From Klebsormidium nitens (lineage: Eukaryota > Streptophyta > Klebsormidiophyceae > Klebsormidiales > Klebsormidiaceae), in NCBI GenBank assembly GCA_000708835.1, contig DF237654.1:1-41983 (forward strand): a stretch of 41,983 bases of DNA. Reading direction: 5' to 3'. A program made the translations under genes and the position numbers. This document shows positions 11,601 through 23,600 of the stretch, piece after piece. Below the pieces are notes generated by a model. It worked only from the letters and a program-made list of their open reading frames with translations. It was not told the origin of the DNA and ran no database searches. How positions within the stretch are numbered: the stretch's first letter is position 1; every line of letters begins with the position of its first letter.

Positions 11601-14600
11601 ATTGCCCAGCCGCTCTGTAACGTAGAGCTTCAGTCAAGTTGTCTACTTAAGCCGTTCTTTTATCAAGAACGAGCCAACGTACGGCCACATTTTTCCACCG
11701 GCCCGCAATGCGCCCGGACGAGGTGGCCAGGTTCTCGGCAACGTGCAGAACCGGAGAGATGAATGATAGAGATAGCCGTGCTCAAAGTAGGATCGTTACT
11801 CTGTGCGGACTGCGAAGTTCTCGATGCCCGTTAACCGTCGGAACCCACAGACCCACCTTGCTAGGGCAAGGAGAAACAGGCTTCGCAAATCGGGTCCGGG
11901 GACACTGTTAACAGGTGTCAGTGACGTAGGGACGGGGCTTTTAAGTTGGTCCCAATCGTCGGATGGTCTCGAGAAACTCGATCTGACGGTTTCAAGTGAC
12001 ACTTTGAGCTGTACCAGCACAGGTTACGCCGTGTGTTTTCCGAGGCATTGCTCAAAAGTCAACAATCTATATTTGAAAAAGCATCGAGGACTGCAGGGAC
12101 CCCCCGTGGCATCAGACTCCGATACCGACACCGTCCAACAGCAACCCCGGTTCCGAGTGTGCGAAGAATCTTTCTCTCTGTCCGGGCTCTGCTACGTTCC
12201 CCCTCCTCCTTCTCCGCAACGCAGACGCGTGTATCTACTTTGCAGGCGACATCGCGACCATGGACGGCGACCCGTCGGCCGCGGCCGCGACGCAGGCGGG
12301 CGCGGAGGGTTTGGGCGTCGACTTGGCCGCGGCCGGCGGCGACTGGCGGCTGCCCAACTCGCCCGCGATGGCGCTGCAGCTCGCGCAGGAGGACCTCGCG
12401 GAGCGCCTCTCGCACTTGTACGCGGAGAAGGTGAGGGCTGGGAATTGGAGCGCGCGAGGTGGCGCGTTGCGGGGCGCGCAATAGTGCTGTGGCCGAGTGT
12501 ATGAAGAAGGGGTATGCGGCTACGCTTAAGAAATGGAATAAGCGGGATGTGATGAGATTTTGCAGTGAGATGAGCGATTGCTAGTGGTTTCCCGACATGA
12601 GATGCGGCTTGCGAGTCTCTGTGTTGAAGTTGTGGTTGCTAGACGTTTTGGAGAGAAACCAGTCCGCAGACCGCCAATGGACTCTCTGCGCGATTGGGTG
12701 GCTTCAGAACTTGTAAGTAGTAGACCACATTCTTTGCGCAATTGCAATAAGATATTGATTGGATGGTTCAGGCCAGCAATAGTTCCTGCGGGTCTGCCGG
12801 AAACTCAAGGTCTGTTGCGAACTTTGATGACAATTGAATCTGCGCAGAACTACCTGCTCAACCGGAGGGCGGAGCTCGAAGCGGCGAAGCGGCTGACCGA
12901 CAAAGGCGGCGACCTGATAGTGAGCGCACACAATCGCGCGCAACCTCTGCAGCGGATTCCCGGGGTCCTCATATGCCCTTCGCATCTTTCGCTTCTTTTT
13001 GCCGCACACTACGCTGAGTTCATTCATGCCGATTTTTCCTTGTTCGACACTGCGAGTTCAGTCCCTGTGTCTGCTTCTTCCCGATTGTTATGTTTCAATC
13101 GGCCTTCTCGTATGTTCTACTTTGCTTTTGTGTTTCTCGAGCCGGCAGACGAGAAGTCTCCAGGAACGGGAATGCGTTTCGGGATAGTTCTCGATGCCGC
13201 AGGCCGCTAGCTCGGCTCCGCTGACGCATTTGCTACACCTTTTTTACGGCTCCGATCCTTGAAACCGGTAATGAACCTTGCGTTCCCTCGTGAAGACTGC
13301 TTGTTAAACTAACCAACAAACCCTCTCCGGAAGACCAGCCAAAGCAGTTGTATCCGTGAAAGCTCAGATGTTCAAAACTAAAGGCGAACGGTGGTTCAAA
13401 TTGAAGTGATGGCAACTTCTGGGCCACGAGACAGGTTGTGTTACGTCAGGGGGACCAAACGCCCCAGGTAAATAGGTTTGCATACTGAACCACGTGCCAG
13501 CAGCCAAACCCCTAATTGCCCCAAGCCGGAAATTGGTGGAATCAAACCTCCAAGGGTCTTGTTTGTAACTCTTGAATTTTGGGTTGGGGCAACAAGGGGT
13601 TTAGGAGCTATTCTGGACTGTTTAAGGAGGGTTAATCAGGCAAAACTTCTCTAACTACTTGATAAACAACTACTAGACCCATTTTCCAAGCGAACCGAGG
13701 TACACGCTGAGCTCGGGACACCAATTGGTGCAATCTAAAGCGTGCAATTCAAGACAAAGCTCATCGGACGGCGCGAAACATGGTTCCGGCACTCTGAGTG
13801 GGGTTTGGTCCCCCTGTGTTACGTGCCGCGGGATGCTGATCTGTTATGGGTATCTAAAAAGAAAAAAAAAAAGGAAAAAAAAGAAAAAAGAAAAAGAAAA
13901 AAAAAAACTTTGACTCTTGTTTCTCATCATCGTTCACTTGCGCGCCGCAGGAAGACCAGCTGTTGCAGCACATCAAGAAGCTCCGCGATATGGTGAGGGT
14001 CCGACGCCTTTCCGGACTGGAAATCCAGTCTTTCGGATTGGCTTTTTGGGAAATGGTGAAAAAGGACAATCATCGTCAGGCCCACAATGGAGGTGCTTCA
14101 AAAGAATGATCCAGTCCCTTCAGTTCGCTCGAAACGAACAACGGGCGTCTCTCTCATTTGCTTAGCCAATTCACGCCTGAAGATCTTTTCCGGCACCTCT
14201 AGAAAGGAGCACCGCCCTCGGCAGACCAAGTGTTCGATCTTGCAGAGAGTAGAAACTTCGCAGTGAATTCGCTCTCTTCGACACAGGGGCTGCCGGCCGA
14301 CAGCTTACTGGAAAACACTTCATTCTGTTTACGAAGTCAAAGGCACGATTGACCTACTCTCCCTCAGAACCCTGAGGTTCTTCGCGTCGTGTGCTAAAAG
14401 GGCGTGGGCAAAGTTGCCTTAGCGCGGTCAGGGTTGCTATAATATTTACGGGCCACATCCCCCGCGCTCCGTCGTTCTCGTCAGACACATTTTTCTGCTG
14501 ACGTCGCATTTTACGACCACGCTTTCGGGCTACCAACTTCAGTTACCACGTCCAGTTTCGAGGTCCATTTTGATATGAAACACCCTCCGCTTTCGGTAGA

Positions 14601-17600
14601 GTTTACGGCGCAGGAAAAAAGGGCGACAAGCCCAGGTTGCGCACCTATTATCTGGTCGCCCAATTCGGGCGCGTCCCTTTTAGTTCTGGCTGATCAGTTC
14701 GTTGTTTTTGCAGGAAGCCGAGTACGAGATCTTGGGCGGCCGCGTTACGGACTGCATGGGGGAGGTTGCGAACCTGGTGGGTGGAATCGAGTCCCAATTT
14801 TCGGGTTTAGTAGCCTTATGTTGCTAGACTAGCACTTACTTCTCTTGGCATTATGTCCAGCTTTGAGCATCCTGAACAACTCCTTCAGGTGGTGTTCACT
14901 TGGAAGCTAACAGAACCCGTGGAAGGAGATCGTGGACTCCAGTTTTCGTTTTTGACCCCCATATCTTTTGGTACTCCTATGCGCGAGCAGCTGAAAACTC
15001 CGGCTAACACCCGTGATTCAAGGGTAGCCCCCTAGTAACGTAACCTCTTACTCCTGCTGTCGGCGGACCGAAGTAGACTCTGACCGGGGGCTCAAACAAG
15101 CGGCATGTTGAAAGTGGTTCCGGTCCCCGGATCCTCAAGCAAGTAACCGGATGATGTGGAACGTAATCGAGTCTTCTGAGTCGCGCGCGCACCGGATACC
15201 AACCAGTGTGGGTGTCCAGAATGGAAAACTGGAGTCCACGTTCTCCTTCCACGGATTCTGACAGGTTTTCCATTTTGGTGGGACCCGAACGTGTGGGTGA
15301 CAGGTGCCTTTTTGGACGAGCCAGAAGCAAATGCGGAAAGCATTTCCTTAACATAAGCCAGCTGGCAGTCTTCGACTCTTGTCCTGGAACTCGGAGGGTT
15401 GCTGTTTGAGGACAAGGGTTCAAGTTGTACCTTAGACTCTGCATTCAAAACTGCCAAAGGAAGTGTTAAGAACACGGTCACAACGGTTTCTACTCAACGC
15501 CTGTTTGCAGGAAGGGGGCTTCCATCAGTTGTTGCAGGAGGGGGAGAAACTGAGGCGGGAAGGTAAGAAGCTCGTTAACACTTTTTCTTTTTCTTTCAGA
15601 GCTCGTGTTTTCCCTCTTTCAACCGCGGAGGGAGCACTGTCTTGTGCAGAACTGTTCTCTCTCTTGCAGCTGGAAAGACCGTTGAAATGTTCTGTTCGGC
15701 CTCTTCGATCGGTCTTTCAAAGTCGTTAGCTATGTCCAACTGCACGTAGGGCACAATTTGACCTTGGACTTCCGGTCAGAACAAGACTCCCGACCGGTCT
15801 TACGACAGAGTCAGGGTTCTTACCTCACTGCGGTTGACGTCGATTTGGACCCTTGTAACGCTCACGCCCTTCATTTTCAAGCACGCAAACTCACATAAGT
15901 GCCCGTTGACTTACACCGATACTCTGTCGACACAATGGAAGAGTTTGACTAGGTCAAAGAGACGACCTCGTCACAAATGACCGCAGAGGAAAACTGAACC
16001 AGTACGTTGGAGACACGGTCGGGTTTACGAAGAGCCTTTCGATCGCGGGAATTTCTGGCGACAGCAGGTCCATGGAGGGCTGATCTCATGCTGACGTCAA
16101 GGTCGCTTGACTAGTCCAAAGTAGGTTGACGATGCTTTGATCACGAGCCGGCAGGTTTGACGTAACACGTTCTCCGTGCGGAAAATGAAAAGTAGGAAGC
16201 ACAGACAGATAAAATGGAATCCAAACAGAACTCAAAGCAGTAAATCTGTGTTTTTATGCAGCTATAGAGAGTGCGGCCACTTCGTCTCGGGTCAGCGGCG
16301 TGCGAAAGAAGAAGAAAAAGAAGGGGAAGAAGAAAACGGTGAAGAAGGGGGGCGCCCGCGGCAGCTATTCCGACCCCCCCAGCTCGGAGAGCTCGTACTA
16401 TTCGTCCGAGGAATCCGGCGACTACTCGGACAGTGACGTCAGCACGTCGTACGATGAGGTCAGCACAGAAGAGGAAGAGGTCGAGGAAGATGGGCGGGTG
16501 GTCAGGAAGCGGGTTAAGAAGAAGGTCAAGAAGCCGGTGAAAAAGCCGGTGAAGAAGAAGAAGCGTGCGACGTACAGCGAGACCGAGTCTGACTCGGACG
16601 AGGAAGAAGTGGAAGAGGAGGTTATTGAGGAGGTTATCGGGGAAGATGGGCAGATAAGAAAGGTCAAGAAGTGGGTTAAGAAAGTGGTTAAGAAGAAAGT
16701 GCTGCAGGTCAAGGGCTCTGGCCCGAGTAGTGGGAGCGAAGAGGAAGAGGAGGTGATCGAGGAGGTTATGGGCGAAGACGGGCAGGTTAAGAAGGTTAAG
16801 AAGGTGGTTAAGAAGAAAAAAGCGAGGCGGTTTAGGGAGATTCCGGAGAGTGAGAGCGACGAGGAGGAGGAGGTTACGGAGGAGGTTGTGGGAGAAGACG
16901 GGCAGGTTAGGCGGGTTAAGAAGAAGGTCAAGAAGAAAGCGAGGCGGATTAGGCGAGTCGAGGAGTCGTTTCCGAGCAGCGGAAGCGACGAAGTAGACGC
17001 GGAGGGCAATCCGGTTATCGAAGAAGTGGTTACCGTAACCGGGAAGCTTCAGCGGAGGGCGAAAAAGAAGGCCGGGAGGAAGCGGGTTGAGAAGTGGGTT
17101 ACGGCGGAGATCGCCGGGAATGACGAGGTTGATGCGGAGGGGAACGTGGTCATTGAGGAGGTTGTGACCGCGGAGGGGCAGGTTAGGCGGCGGGTTAAGA
17201 AGCGGGTTAAGAGGGCGACGGTCGGATCGGCGGCTGACAGCGGGAGCGACGAGCTGGACGTCGACGGGAATGTCGTCATCGAGGAGGTGGCTGACGTCAG
17301 CAGCGGGCGGGTGCAGCGCCGGGCGAAGAAGAAGGCGGGGAAGGCGCGGGTGGTTAGGCGGACGGTCTCGGACGGGTCCGATAGTCACGACGAACTTGAT
17401 GCGGACGGTAACGTGGTTTTGGAGGAGTTCGTGGACGGGGAGGGGCGGGTTAAGAAGCGGGTCAAGAAAAAGGTTAAGAAGAGAACCAAGCCCCGGCGAC
17501 GAATCAGATCGGGGGACGGGTCGGACGCCGAGGTCAGCGGGACGGATGACGTCTTTGATGAAGATGTAGACGACGATGACGTCACGGAAGCGGGTGAGGT

Positions 17601-20600
17601 TAGCGAAGAGATTGTGGACGAGAACGGGGTGGTTAGGAGGGTGGTTAGGAAGAAGAAAAAACCGAAAAGAGGGCGGCGGAAAGCGGAGAGGGAGAATGAT
17701 GAGCTGGACGAGAATGGTGACGTCATTCTTGAAGAGGTGATGGATCCTGAGGGGCGGGTAAGGACCCGGGTTAAGAAGAAGGTCAGGCGGACGGTTAGTG
17801 GAGAAAGTGAGAGCGACGAGGTCGACTCCAGCGGGAACGTCGTCATTGAGGAGGTTGCTGACGAGAGCGGGCGGGTTAGGCGGCGCGCCAAGAAGAAAAA
17901 GAGGGTCAAGAGGAGGGTTACGGAAACGGAAACGGAATCGGAAGAGGCGGAACCGGAAGGCAAGAACGACGCGGTTGACGAGGAGGGAAACGTTGTGTTG
18001 GAAGAATTCACGGATAAAACTGGGCGGGTTAAGAGGCGGGTTAAGAAGCGGGTCAAGAGGATAGAGGCCGAAGAGGAAGAGAGCGGGAGCGACGAGCTTG
18101 ACAGGGAAGGTAACCCGCTTATCGAGGAGGTTACGGATGACCAAGGGCGGGTTATTCGGCGGGCGAAGAAGAAGAAGAGTAAGCGGAAAGGCAGGCGAAA
18201 AAAGAAGGTCGCGGGATCCGAAGAAAGCGAGGAAGATGCGGAGAGCTCGGAAGAAGAGGAAAGTGGCGACCGTGAGACAGGCGGGCTTGACTCGGAAGGT
18301 CGCCGCGAAAAGCGACGGGAGCACCGGCGTAAGGGAAAGGGAGGGAAGAAGGGAAAAGAAGGAGACGCGGAGATTAGTGAAGATGATGAAAGGGAAGGGA
18401 AAAAGAAGAAGAAAAAGAAAGGGCGACGAAGACGGGAAGGTGGGGAGGGCGGGGATGATTCGGGGACGGCACAAAAAGGCGACGCAGAGGGGGGGACGAA
18501 CGAGAAAGAGGTAAGAAGGGTAAAGAAAGGTTGAGAACTCCTCAGAACAAGTAGTGGACTCCAACATGATTATGCTTAAGTTACCAATCAAGCTACTTCC
18601 GAAGGATTGTAGAAAGACATCAAACTGCTCAACACTTAACACTTGTGTCTTCGTCTTTTTCAGAGTTGGTCTTTATACGTTTCCGTTGGTCAGTCACAGA
18701 ATGAGACACTCGGCAGAACCGGCTTGTTAAAGGATGCCTCGCTTGCATCCGAAGGCTCAAGAGACCGTCGATCACTTGCGGTCATATTGCAGAAACCATT
18801 GTAAACAGAGGTAAAGTACCTAGAGAACTAGAGCGAGCTCAAAAGGTGCGCTTCCCAAAGGAGGTTTCGCGCTTCAAGTCGCGCAAGGAGCGGCACCACC
18901 GGAAAGAAAAATAAGTTACCTAGAGAAACTAGAGCGAGCTAACAAGATGCGCTTCTTGCACCACGAGCAGAAGAATCAATCTACCTAGAGTAACTAGAGC
19001 GAGGTGATCCTCTTTCAGGAGGTCTCGCGCTCCAAGTCGCGCAAGGAGCGGCACCACCGGCGGCGGCGCCGGTCGAGCGGCGAGCGCGGCGAGCGGCGCG
19101 CGAGCAGGGACCCCAAGATCAACAACGTTTTGCAGCGCCTCCTCGCGTCGACCAAGATGCGCCAAAAGGCGACGCAGACGGACGACGCGTCGCTGCAACC
19201 GGTGCGTAAGGGGTTTAAGGGTTTGGGATTCAACGGTTTTGTTCATCACGAATACGGAGTGGGCATTCCCGGTTGAAATGGGATGCGCCAAAAGGCGACG
19301 CAGGCCGACGATGCGTCGCTGCAGCCGGTGCGCAGGGTTTCGGGGTTTTGGGGTTTGAGGGTTTGAAACTTTCAGGCTTTTGCAAGTTGGCATCTTCTTG
19401 TTCGGATGACAAGGATCTGAAAGGGAGGTCCACCTTATTGACGGGCGGCGGCCAAAACTTCCTGACCGTCAAAAAACGCATTTTGCTGAGCTGCTGACCT
19501 GAATGTCAAACAGGGTTCCAATCCGGCGACGGGACGAAGCCCAAACATCGAAACCAAAATTCCTGGTGTGCGGAACCGTTCGGAACAATTTGGTGTTCAG
19601 AATCGTATGGACCAGGTTTGAACACCAAAGTATCTGAGCGATGCTTGTAGCCCGCTAAGACTGTTCGCCTGCGATGTAGGATTTCGACAAACAAGCACTT
19701 CTTGGAAGCTCTTGGTGTTCCAAATCAAAGGAGTCTGCGACAATTATTTGACGGGCACCTTCGCCCATGTCTGACCCCAGAACGGTTCTAAGCGATCGGG
19801 TCCTCATTTGTCTTAAGCTTGAGGAGTGGCGTCCCATGTTTGATCGAAATAAAGAAAGATCACAATTAAGATAGATGTCAATACGGTAACCGCATCGGGA
19901 CGGGTAGGGTTAGTTCGGGGATTGGTCTGGGTAGGAGGGCGGAGCAGGTACCTTTGTGGGTTAGGGCCTTAAGTGTTAGTTGGAGCTTACTCTACCCTGG
20001 CTTCCATTATCTTTCTTGATTTTCATCCATTCTTGGCCTCCAAAGGATGCGTATCTATCTGCTCAAACGAACGGCTTTGTCTTCTTGCAGCCGTCCCGGG
20101 GAAGAACTAGAGGCGACGGCTTTCGGGAGAAGTTCGAGGAGAAGGAGGTGGAGTGCAAGGGCCTGCGCAAGGACCTGGTGAGCGCGGCCGCGGTTCCGAC
20201 AGCGGGGTTTATGGGGTTTAGGGCTTTCGGGAATCGTGGTTTGATTCTCGGCGTTCACGTGTTTCAGGATTTCGAAACCTGAGGGTAAAGGAGTCCAGTG
20301 ATATCAAGCTCAGGGGCTTACGGGTTCAGGGGTTTAGGATGCATGCCGGATTGGGATTATGAGTTTAAGATTTCTAGAGGTTAAAGATCTTAGGGATTTG
20401 GGGTTCAAAGGTTCAGGGGTTTTGTGACTTTAGTCCCACCAAGCGAAATGCTTAGTATTTTTGGGGCGGCTTTGCGGTGGCGAGGGTCGACTCCGTGCTC
20501 GTTTTAGACGGAATAGAAAAAGCAGTGGGCACCGCGCAACGCATTTCGGAGTCTGCCTGTGATCGAGGAACTTGATCTCGTGTGAAGAGTGCGGAGCGTG

Positions 20601-23600
20601 TCGAGAGACAACACCAGTTTGCCTTCGTGTGTCCTTTTATGATGTCGTAAAGCAGAACGTGTGTTCAAGCGAAAACTGCAAAGACGGATCAATGGTCTGT
20701 TTCAGGTGGAAGGTGAACTAGTGATACAGTGTAAACTTATGCAGACGGGAACGAACGAAGCCGTTGCCAATCTCGACGGCTTGATCGCAACCCACAATGG
20801 GAATTCTAGAATCCCTTGAGTCCCATTGGTTGCCACTTTACGTTCTGTGTCTAATTGCACTGATCACGCTAGGGGCAGCCGAAAAAATTCTGCGAGCCAT
20901 TCAGTTTGACCCATTCTTCAAAGCGAAAGCAAGAACCTGACTCCGCTTCCGTTGCAGAACAAATTGCGGCAGCAGCTCCGCTTCTGGCGCCAGCGGAACT
21001 GGGCCCAGAAGCACGGAAAGCCGCTCCCCCCGCTCAACGGAATGGACCCCAACGTGCTCCTCGACTTGGAGCCGGAATACGCGGGCCGTGCGCCGCCGGA
21101 AGTCGCCGGAACAGGTAGGGCACGGGCGGAACGCCTACCACTTGACCTTTTAAATTGACCTACCTCAAAATCCAATTCCCGCAAGGTGTACCTACAACTG
21201 CTCGACTCTACTTCCTCTCGGAATCTATTTGTGGGCGGTCGCCCAAGAAGCGAGGCAAAAACAGAGTCGTATTTTTCAGCGGAAGCAGGGCGCAACAGCC
21301 CGATCAGTGACTTTTCGTTCCTGAGCTGCAGACTCTTATAAATGTTCTATCTTGGGCTTCGGGCAATCGAGAAAAGATCTGGTCAATCCGGCGCCGAGCA
21401 CGATTCACTCTAGATTCGTGGCACTTTGCGACCGTGCTTTCCGTCCTCATTCCGTCCATTCCCTCCACAGGCGCCGAGCGGATGGCGGGCCCCCTGCCGA
21501 CGACCTCGCTGGAACCCCCTCTCCCGCCCGATGCGCTCTCCCACTTCCAGTCCATTGCGCAGAAAGTCTCCGCGGTCACTTTCTTCAGCCGCATCAAGCG
21601 CGCGCCCGTCACGCGCGTTTCCTTCGGCCGCGACCCCGCCGCCGGCGGCCCCTGGAAGTACGACCCGGCCGCGCTGCGCGGGAGCGCCGAGGCGCCCGAG
21701 CGCGGCGCGGCCGCGGCCGCGGGCGCGCCGGAGTCGCCCACGGTCGCGGTGAAAAACATCGGCGACTTCTTCGGGGAGGCGCCGGGCCCTGTGTCGCCGG
21801 GAGTGGTCAGGAAAGCGCGCGGGGTGATTGGGCCCGGGGCGTTTGGGCTGCCGGGGAATGGCCCCGGGGAGCCTTTTGGCGACGCGCGCGCGGCCGCGGG
21901 GACGACCGGCGTGGACTTCAGGGTGAGCGCACTCGCACGAGCGCTGATATTGAAGGCTTGTTCCATTCAATGTGCTGACGGTCTATCATCGTGAGATCTC
22001 TCTTTAAGTCAATTATATCCAAAGAAACTTCCATCAAGCCCATCTGAGAAAGCAATCCTCCGGCAAGAAGCGTATACCCCTCCGACTTGCAACAACGATA
22101 CTCCTGCCTCGCGATACTTCTTTGCCATTGCTGCTCGTGCTTCGCTTTCTTAACCATGCGGCACACTTGGCACAAAGCTGACGCCTATTCACACCACGTT
22201 CCGCAGCCGCCCGACGCGCGCGGCGACGAGAACGCGGCCGCGGCCGCGAGCCACATGGAGGAGGAGCGCAACCACGTGATGTGGCTGCGACTGCGCGAGC
22301 GCATGCGCGCGCTCCTAGGCCAGATGCCAGGTGGCGCTCCGTTCGAGGGAACATCTTCCTTCAGAAGCCCGTCGACGCGAAACCCCCGATCGCTCAGCGC
22401 AGGGTTTGGCGCGTTCGCGGCCGCGTCGCCGAGCGGCCCCGTCGTGGGCACGCCCGCTTTTAGCCCGGGCCAGGCGTCGCGAGAAGAGGTAAGACTGGAT
22501 TCTCTGAAGGAGGACGGTGAAACGCCGTTTGTCCCCCAGTCTGCGAAAGCCGGTGATGAAGAGACTTTTGAAGGATTTTTGAAGAACCCACTTCGGCCCG
22601 TTGAATGCAGGGTCGAGAAGTCGCAGCGCAGGTCTGCAATGCGGTAGGTGATTCTTTACGGGCACTGGGCTTTCCGCCGGTCTTGAAGACGTATCGAACA
22701 CCCCATTGAAACAGCATGGTTGCTAGCTCCAGTCAATACTTTTTGGTGCGCAGAAGCGATCACCACGTCTCTCACCTACCTTCTCGCACGGATGTTGAAG
22801 GAGCAGCCTTCTGACAGGAGAATAACTGGCGTCGCTTCGAAACGAACTCCTGACACAGCAGTCGGCATGATCGTCAAGAGTCTCAGGACGCAGAGTCCCT
22901 TTCAGGATTATGCGGATGAGTCCATTCTTTTATTGAACCGGTCTTCCGCTTACCCCATTCCAACCCCGCGCGTTCGACTTCAGCCGGAAAATCATACTAC
23001 GTCCGTTCTTTCGGATGTGTTCAGTATGAACGTTCTGACGACTTTATAGAGTTTGCGAGTGCGTGTGGTCTCTTCGCTTTACGTCCTTCTCCGCGGCATT
23101 TGTTCTGCCAGCTTTCGAGTCCAGATCCTCCGCCTGATCTGTAAGACCGCTATTAACCCCAGACGTTCGAAAACGAACGGAAGACATCCAACGAGAGATG
23201 CATCCGAACCTGCCTTTCTCCCCCATCGCTCGTTCAGGAGGCGAGCCCGGCCCGCATCGTCAGCCCTTACGTCACCGGCATCTCCCCGACCGCCAAGGCC
23301 GGCCCCCCGGCCTCGCTCGGCGGGAGCAAGAAACGGCTGCCGGTTCTCGGCACGTCCAACCCGAGGCGGGCGCCGTCCCCCCGGATCCGCTCCCCCGGCC
23401 CCCAGATGCTGATCAACAACCGCGCCGCGCGGCCGTTCGACGAGCTGGCGACGCCCCCCGGGCGCGCGCGCGCGGCCGCGCCAATGCGACCCACGGTGTC
23501 GTCCGACGGGAAGCTGCCACGTGGCGGCCTCCCGGAGCTGGGCGTCGTCGGGGGGCGGGCGGGTCAGCCGGGCGTCGCAGGGGTCCCGGTCGACCACGAG

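Noticed and set aside
16141-18642. An 833-codon minus-strand open frame
   Set aside because: It is antisense to the repeat exon. Its Leu/Pro/Phe-rich composition is what the reverse complement of Lys/Glu/Arg codons gives, and it has no independent splice or domain evidence.
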